Below the pieces are notes generated by a model, which worked only from the letters and a program-made list of their open reading frames with translations, had not been told where the DNA came from and ran no database searches. From positions 434,001 through 498,000 of the forward strand of contig CAWJFC010000006.1 of NCBI GenBank assembly GCA_963841945.1: a stretch of 64,000 bases of DNA. The letters are read 5' to 3'. The DNA comes from Acidiflorens sp963841945 (GTDB lineage: Bacteria > Acidobacteriota > Terriglobia > Terriglobales > Acidobacteriaceae). This document shows positions 58,319 to 64,000 of the stretch, in pieces (positions within the stretch are counted from its first letter, which is position 1; every line of letters begins with the position of its first letter). A program made the position numbers and the translations under genes.

Positions 58319-61300
58319 CTAAAAAATGCTGATTTGCGCATACGGCCGGAATTGCTGAGTGGACGGGCCGTTGAAATTGAAAAAGTCTTGCTGCTGTATT
58401 CCGGCAGAGAAGCGGATGGGGTAATGCACAGGGAGTTCCTGTCCGTTCGCCTGGATTGTCCTGTGAATCGGCATCGCATAGGACACCGCGAATCCGGACT
58501 GAACGGAGTCATAGGCGTGGATCCCCATATTCCGGGAATAAGCGGTTGAAGCCTGTAGGGACCAATTGCGCGTGGGCGAAAACTCCACGTTGCCCGCGGG
58601 GCGAAATGCTTGCGCGATCGCGTACTGGCTGATTTCTACGCGCCATGATCGTAGGTATTCGCCGATCGCACGAATCTTGAGCCTATCCGAAAAGTGCCGC
58701 TCGATGCCCGCGTAGGTAGAGGTGTAGTAGAACTCGCGCGGAATGGGAGAGAACTGCTCATCGCGCGCTCCCCATCCGGTAATGAGCGCGTTCTTGCCCC
58801 AGGGGCGGCCGACGCGAAACTCCAACGCGCCCGAAAGATCGCGGCTGCGCTGACTATTCTCAGTGAAGGGTCCGGCCTCTCGAATCGCAAAGCCGTTGAC
58901 CGAGACCCAATTGAAAAACGAACTCGTCGACATGTATACGTACTGCCGAAACAGATTCTGGTTCATGTTGTAAGGGTCGCGCGAGTCCCGGCGAATGGTT
59001 TCCTGAATGCCTGTGTTGAAGTTGAAGATGTTGTCTCCCCAACGTAGTGAAGGACTGATGCCGTAATTGAAGTTGTAGTCCCAGGTATCGCGGTCAACGA
59101 TGGTATTGGCACTCGGCAGCGAGATTTCACCACGCGCGTTGCGAACCTGGAAGAACCCGCCGGAGTCCGGCATGCCCCCTATGTGCAAGTGGAACGCCTC
59201 CGTCCACAGGCTCTGAATCGACGAGCGGGGCGGCGGTAAGGCACCGCTCGTTCCGCCTGCGAAAGCCGCGTCCAACGGATAGACTGTCGTGTCTTCAAAG
59301 ATGGGTGAGAGCGTGTAATCGGAGACGAAGCTAATCGTGGGGTTGATTCTCAGGCCTTCATCGCCACTTATGCGCAACATCGCCATCTCGGCGGTCGTAT
59401 CCTCGCCAGCAGCTTGCGCAGCTTGGGCAAAAGCGGTTAGAGCCTGAGCGTTCTGGCGTCGCTGGCGGAACGTGTTCCCTCTCGCCAGGAGATAGTTATA
59501 GCTAAGTTCGTCGTCGCCGAGACTTTTGCTGACCTGATCCAATTGAGCCTCGGCCCGGGTTGTGTCGCCCGTTGCCAGATAGGTATTCGAGAGTCCGACC
59601 CGGACATCGGACTCGGATGCACCTGCCGCCAGCGCACGTTGAAAGTAAATTTGCGCGAGTTGATATTCGTGCATGCCGAGAAAGACGTCGGCTGCTTGCA
59701 CGAGTTCTGTGCCAGTGGGCGGCTCCGTGCGCCCGGCGCCCGCTTCCATCAAGGCGAGCGTAACCTGGCGTCGGGTATCGTCCATCTGTCCTTTGTTCAT
59801 CATCAGGTGCGCGATCGCGAGACGCACTTCGACGCGGTCGGTGCCGCTAAGAGCGAGTGCGCGCTCGAAGCGCGCCATGGCAGCCCTCTGCTCGCCCAGC
59901 ACGCTGAGCGCTTCTCCGGTCGAAATGTAGACGGTGGCGGGTCCTTGCTTCTCGGCTAGTTCGATGTAGTGCATCGTTTGGTTGCGCTGATGGAGCTGCG
60001 CATAGCACCTTGCGAGCTGGGCATAGACCAGGCCGTTGCCGGGAGCAAGGCTGTCGGATTCGAGCAGATCGTTGATCGCTTCCTGATACTCGTGCAGTTC
60101 ATAAAGCGAGTTGGCAATCGCAACGTGGAGGCTGGGGTCACTGGGATTGCTCTTTAATGCGAGACGGAATTCGGCGATCGCGTGCTTCAGCAATCCTTCA
60201 TCGCCGTAGGCAGTTCCGCGGATCAGATGGAGTGCCATTGAATCGCCCATAACTTTCTCGGCGAGCTTGGCTTGTTTAAGAGCCGCGCGTGGGCGATGCA
60301 GATCGAGGTCAGCATAGGCCAAGCCGAGGTGCGCTTCGCCATTCTTCGGTTCAATTTTCAAGGCAGCATTAAAGTCCGCCGCTGCGGCCACACCTTGCCG
60401 TTGATCGTGCAGCACAAAGCCACGATTTACATACGCAGTGGCCACACCGGGACCACGTTCTACCGATTTCGTGAACTCCGCTTGCGCCTGGGCGAGATCG
60501 CCGTTGTGCTTATAGACGTAGCCGGCGAGAAGAGGAAGATCGGGTTCCTTCGGCAACACTTCCTGATACTTGGTGGCGAGTGGCAGCAGTTCGTCGTAGC
60601 GTTCGAGATGGAGCAAGTCGTATCCGAGGTAGACAACGACGTCGCGGTCGTGCGGAAGTGTTTTGATGAGTTGCTCACCAACCTCGGCGGAACCCTTATA
60701 GTCTCCAGTCCAACTCAAGTAGCGCTCTTTCTCGCGCATGATGAAAGGATTCTGCTGCATCCCCGGCGATGCGAGAATGAGCCAGTCGCTGGCCAGTGGA
60801 AACTGATGAGCCTCGATGGCGGCGTTCATGCCACCTGCAATGGCGAGAGTGTTCTTGGGAGCCAGGCTGTGAGCCTTTCGGTAATTCGTTTCGGCCCTGG
60901 TGAAATCCTTGCGCGCCGTGTACAGATCGCCCAAGGCCAGGTACGAGGCGTAGTAACGCGGATGAGTGGCCGCGAGACGCAGCAGATATTTTTCGGCCTC
61001 TTTGTCGTGGCCAAGCTGGCGCGACACCGATCCGAGCGAAGTCAACGCCAATTCGTTGTCGGGGTCTAGCGCGAGAACCTTCTTGTATATCTCGAGCGCC
61101 TCTTCGCCGCGATCGATTTTGACGAGCAGATCGCCATTCAATTGCATCGCATTTAGGTCTTTGGGATTCAGAGCAAGCGCGTCGTGAACATCCAGAAGGG
61201 CGCCGCTGGTATCGCCGGCGTAGAGCTTTACTTGCGAGCGTAAACGCAAAAAATCTTCCCGTGTCTTGCCTTCGAGATCCAGTGCATTGATTTCAGACTG

Positions 61301-62548
61301 CGCAATCGCGAGCTGACTTTTGGCCGCAGCATCGTCCTGCAAGCGGTTGTAAATCTGCACCAGGTTAATGTGCAACTGGATGGGATAGAGCGGGCCTTCC
61401 GCGGGCGCCTGCGGCAGATTGCTGATAGCTGCGTCGTATTCCTTGACGGCATCTTCGTTGCGTTCTTCAAGTTTGGCGATCTCGCCCCGAATCGCATGTA
61501 GACGGTAATGATTCGCATTCAGCTTCTCGGCGCGGTCGAGATATTTCACAGTCGTATCAACGTTGCCGGCAGTCATCTCAGATTGGGCGGCTGAAAGCTG
61601 CAGGTTCACGTCGTGCGGCGCTGCGTTGGCGGCTTCGACGTAAAGCTTGGCGGCTTCATCTTGCTTGCCCCCCAGTTGATAGGTGTAGGCAAGCTCGGCT
61701 TTCACTTCGGGGCTCTTGTTGGGAAGAGTCTTCAAAGCCGCTATCGCGGCAGGATAATTCCCCATCTCGCGATAGAAACCAGCCAACGCGCGTACAACTT
61801 CTGGATTATTAGGCGAGCGGCGTTTTGCCATGTCGAGGTAGCGTTCGGCTTGCTCGCCTTGATTAAGACGTTCGTAGGTGATGGCGATGAGTAACTCAGA
61901 ACGCGAGTCCGGATGCATTTGCTCAGCGCGCTGAAGGTGTTTCAGCGCCTCGTCAAACTGTCCCGATCTCAGCAGCAGCTCGCCAAGTAGTAACAGGTCA
62001 GTAGTTCGCCGGGGATCAGACTCGACCACGTGGGTCAGAATTCTGACAGCTTCTTCGCTGCGTCCCATGCGGCTGTAAGTCTGGGCTAATCCGGATTGTC
62101 CTTCGATGGACGAAGGATTGATACGCAGACCTCGGTCGTAGGACTCCACGGAAGCCTGCGTCTTGCCGGCCAGGCGTTGCGTATAACCGAGCAAAAACCA
62201 CAGTTTGTCGTCGCCCGGGGCGGCCTGCGCCGCGCGCTGGGCAAAGTCCATTGCTGCGGGGTAGTTTCCGCTCTTGAGCGCGGTTTCGGCCGCGCGTGCC
62301 AGACGCGCGTTCTGGATGTTCGAGCCCCAGCCGAACTTGTCGGATTGCGACTGGGCTTGCGGCTGCGCCCTTTTTTGCGGCTCCTTGGTCTTCTGTTGTT
62401 GGTCAGTCTGCTGCTGAGTTTGATTGGTTGTTCCAGGACTCACTTTGTATGTCTGGGCGAGAGTCGCCGCACTCATCGTGAAAGCCAACTGTATCGCCAG
62501 CAAGGCTCTGAAGTGTGAAATCCGGGAGTTCAATCTGCCTCCAGCCAA
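58319..62548 (-). CDS. Giant TPR protein with C-terminal beta-barrel, BcsC-like
   Basis: The 1409-residue protein has a signal peptide (ALLAIQLAFTMSAATLAQ) and a Gln-rich linker (about 35-75). About twenty TPR units follow (about 80-1020), for example AMDFAQRAAQAAPGDDKLWF and ALEIYKKVLALDPDNELALT. The last 350 residues (about 1060-1409) are alternating strands ending in ...YAQISIF, a terminal phenylalanine as in outer-membrane beta-barrels. This is the layout of BcsC/PgaA-type exporters of polysaccharides. The start is uncertain (TTG at 62548 or a later TTG). No bcsA or pga synthase is visible here. The GT4 gene lies downstream. Confidence 0.85.
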   Translation of the reverse strand: MAGGRLNSRISHFRALLAIQLAFTMSAATLAQTYKVSPGTTNQTQQQTDQQQKTKEPQKRAQPQAQSQSDKFGWGSNIQNARLARAAETALKSGNYPAAMDFAQRAAQAAPGDDKLWFLLGYTQRLAGKTQASVESYDRGLRINPSSIEGQSGLAQTYSRMGRSEEAVRILTHVVESDPRRTTDLLLLGELLLRSGQFDEALKHLQRAEQMHPDSRSELLIAITYERLNQGEQAERYLDMAKRRSPNNPEVVRALAGFYREMGNYPAAIAALKTLPNKSPEVKAELAYTYQLGGKQDEAAKLYVEAANAAPHDVNLQLSAAQSEMTAGNVDTTVKYLDRAEKLNANHYRLHAIRGEIAKLEERNEDAVKEYDAAISNLPQAPAEGPLYPIQLHINLVQIYNRLQDDAAAKSQLAIAQSEINALDLEGKTREDFLRLRSQVKLYAGDTSGALLDVHDALALNPKDLNAMQLNGDLLVKIDRGEEALEIYKKVLALDPDNELALTSLGSVSRQLGHDKEAEKYLLRLAATHPRYYASYLALGDLYTARKDFTRAETNYRKAHSLAPKNTLAIAGGMNAAIEAHQFPLASDWLILASPGMQQNPFIMREKERYLSWTGDYKGSAEVGEQLIKTLPHDRDVVVYLGYDLLHLERYDELLPLATKYQEVLPKEPDLPLLAGYVYKHNGDLAQAQAEFTKSVERGPGVATAYVNRGFVLHDQRQGVAAAADFNAALKIEPKNGEAHLGLAYADLDLHRPRAALKQAKLAEKVMGDSMALHLIRGTAYGDEGLLKHAIAEFRLALKSNPSDPSLHVAIANSLYELHEYQEAINDLLESDSLAPGNGLVYAQLARCYAQLHQRNQTMHYIELAEKQGPATVYISTGEALSVLGEQRAAMARFERALALSGTDRVEVRLAIAHLMMNKGQMDDTRRQVTLALMEAGAGRTEPPTGTELVQAADVFLGMHEYQLAQIYFQRALAAGASESDVRVGLSNTYLATGDTTRAEAQLDQVSKSLGDDELSYNYLLARGNTFRQRRQNAQALTAFAQAAQAAGEDTTAEMAMLRISGDEGLRINPTISFVSDYTLSPIFEDTTVYPLDAAFAGGTSGALPPPRSSIQSLWTEAFHLHIGGMPDSGGFFQVRNARGEISLPSANTIVDRDTWDYNFNYGISPSLRWGDNIFNFNTGIQETIRRDSRDPYNMNQNLFRQYVYMSTSSFFNWVSVNGFAIREAGPFTENSQRSRDLSGALEFRVGRPWGKNALITGWGARDEQFSPIPREFYYTSTYAGIERHFSDRLKIRAIGEYLRSWRVEISQYAIAQAFRPAGNVEFSPTRNWSLQASTAYSRNMGIHAYDSVQSGFAVSYAMPIHRTIQANGQELPVHYPIRFSAGIQQQDFFNFNGPSTQQFRPYAQISIF

Positions 62549-62711
62549 ATTTGTGGCGTGATTGCCATACTTCGATGGCGTATCGAACGCCAGCGTTGGC
62601 TGACGGTGCCGCCTGCCGTGGATTTAACTCGCGAAACGCGTGCAACCAGCATGGTTCGCAAGCAACCACTCAGCCATGCAAACAATCCAAGATGGGCATT
62701 CGGAGGAAACT

Positions 62712-64000
62712 GTGCCAAGGCTAGACTTCGTCGACCGTGCCGACCGTCCTTTGCCGCTCAGTTTTATTTTTTTGACGGCGTTCCTGGTCCATGGGCCTTT
62801 GCTGCTGATGCAGCTTCCACTCAGGTCGTACGACACCAACTTCCACATTTTTTTTGCGTCGCACTACGCGCAACACTGGTTTGATCCCTGGAATACCAAG
62901 TGGTACGCCGGCTTTTCGCAGACCACATACCCGCCGCTGCCGCAGCAATGGATCGCGGCCATTTCGCACGTGGTTGGACTCGACACGGGCTACATGATCG
63001 TGCAGTTCATCGGCGTTTTGCTCCTGGCGCTGGGCGTATATCGATTTGCCAGTTTGTGGGTCGATCGCCGGGCGGCGTCTTATGCTGCATTGGCCAGCGT
63101 ATTTATTGGCTCTGAAATGTTCCTGGTTTACGCCGCCGGACAACTCGCTACCACGTGTGCCGCTCCGCTTTACCTGAACGCGCTGCCCTACATTTATGAG
63201 TGGATCCGGGAAAAAAACTGGCGTTCGTTTTTGAAGGGCACGTCGCTCGCGGTTGCAGCCGCCGCGGCTCACCACGCAACCTTACTGTTTGGATCGTTCT
63301 TCTTCGCCCTTCCCGTACTCGCGCTCGCGATTTACGACCTTCGTCACGACCACCGAGAAGATCACGGGGCTTACGCCAAGGGTTTCATCTTCCGAACCGT
63401 CTTTGTCACCGCTGCCATTGGCGTGCTGATCGCGATCGTGCTCTTACCATTCTGGCTGGCTCTCATCAAGTATCCGGTCACGCAGGTTCCCATTCCTCAT
63501 CCCAGCCGCGCGAACTACATTTTGAATCCGGCGTTGGGGTTCAACTACTTCATCATTCCGTATGGGGCGATGATCCTCGCCTTTCCGTTCATCGTGATCC
63601 GCGGCGCTTCGATTCCGCGGCTGCGTCCCCTTCTTATTGGTTTTTGGGTCGCTTTGCTAATTGGACTTGGATCAACCACGCCCGTCGCCCGAATCCTCCT
63701 GGCTCGCGCTTACGAAGTGTTGACGATGGAGCGCTTCAGTTACTGGGCAACGATTCTCGCCTTGCCTTTCATTGGATTGCTGGCTGAGGAGTTGGTTGAC
63801 CGGCGTCGTTGGCGCCTTGTCGGCGCCATGGTAGTTGCGGCTGGGCTGACCAGCGCCGCAGCGGTCGCTTGGGCGACTGTGCGGCCAGCTGCCATGGAAG
63901 ATTTCAAGGTCGATACGCTGGCCACGTGGCTGAATCGCGATGGCCATGACAAGTATCGGTACATCACTCTTGGTTTTGGCAACCAGATTTCGCGGCTGGC
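62712..64000 (+). CDS. Multi-pass membrane protein, GT-C/PTPS-related, partial
   Basis: An open frame from GTG at 62712 (GGAGGA 5 bases before) runs past the window end with no stop: 429 codons seen. It starts PRLDFVDRADRPLPLSFIFL and has many membrane segments. After the first comes RSYDTNFHIFFASHYAQHWF, then DPWNTKWYAGFSQTTYPPLP, the extracytoplasmic aspartate-containing loop typical of GT-C glycosyltransferases and of the 6-pyruvoyl-tetrahydropterin synthase-related membrane family. It probably uses a lipid-linked sugar or modifies polysaccharide. It is divergent from the BcsC-like gene, so they share an upstream region. Confidence 0.78.
   Translation, partial: MPRLDFVDRADRPLPLSFIFLTAFLVHGPLLLMQLPLRSYDTNFHIFFASHYAQHWFDPWNTKWYAGFSQTTYPPLPQQWIAAISHVVGLDTGYMIVQFIGVLLLALGVYRFASLWVDRRAASYAALASVFIGSEMFLVYAAGQLATTCAAPLYLNALPYIYEWIREKNWRSFLKGTSLAVAAAAAHHATLLFGSFFFALPVLALAIYDLRHDHREDHGAYAKGFIFRTVFVTAAIGVLIAIVLLPFWLALIKYPVTQVPIPHPSRANYILNPALGFNYFIIPYGAMILAFPFIVIRGASIPRLRPLLIGFWVALLIGLGSTTPVARILLARAYEVLTMERFSYWATILALPFIGLLAEELVDRRRWRLVGAMVVAAGLTSAAAVAWATVRPAAMEDFKVDTLATWLNRDGHDKYRYITLGFGNQISRL

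Overview
The window looks like a chromosomal segment of an Acidobacteriota genome (Terriglobia-like). The basis is moderately high GC, a VWFA-type secreted protein, a manganese cupin very close to what I remember of the Granulicella hydroxynitrile lyase, many exported Ig-like/TPR/beta-propeller proteins, a CYCXC-motif exported protein, and housekeeping genes (glyQ, glyS, ppdK, glmU, yvcK-like, ftcD) in a loose layout. The taxonomy is inference from gene content; no rRNA gene is present.

Layout. 0-10 kb: a zinc-ribbon membrane protein, then a decaying stretch. It holds an N-terminally truncated NmrA-like fragment, an endonuclease/exonuclease/phosphatase pseudogene broken in several frames, a CPA2 antiporter, a frameshifted short-chain dehydrogenase, an LPETG-anchored protein next to a frameshifted sortase, a VWA protein and an HD-domain protein with a shifted C-terminus. 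10-14 kb: a minus-strand signalling cluster (histidine kinase, FixJ-like regulator, lone receiver, sigma-54 activator without a sensor domain) ending at a truncated tRNA-Arg. 14-25.7 kb: DinB, hydroxynitrile lyase-like cupin, a split-barrel protein, an HTH-membrane protein, an Ig-repeat esterase, a YncE/phosphoesterase protein, ftcD and an exported protein. 25.7-39 kb: glmU, higBA, yvcK-like, TPR, CYCXC protein, M20 peptidase, glyQ, glyS, ppdK (one-base frameshift), tRNA-Glu. 39.7-43.4 kb: small envelope/stress proteins (SYLF, Q-rich hydrophilin, glycine-zipper protein, DUF1328) with a Crp/Fnr regulator. 43.4-64 kb: surface and export region. A nucleotidyltransferase faces a four-gene set (hexapeptide NDP-sugar transferase-like, STAS, Pro/Gln-rich membrane protein, dTMP-kinase-like). 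It is followed by two related secreted proteins with an unassigned C-terminal domain, a phospholipase C-like lipoprotein, a ceruloplasmin-like multicopper oxidase, TPR proteins, a GT4 glycosyltransferase, a 1409-residue BcsC-like TPR/beta-barrel protein and a multi-pass membrane protein cut by the window edge.

The best candidate for something undescribed is the 43.4-47.8 kb set. Its genes are tightly spaced, one pair overlaps by 4 bp, and the shared upstream region carries two perfect palindromes. The sugar-nucleotide transferase has an altered nucleotide-binding loop. With the GT4 enzyme, the BcsC-like exporter and the membrane protein at 57-64 kb it may form a surface-polysaccharide system. 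That link is inference. No CRISPR array, prophage or intact insertion sequence was seen.
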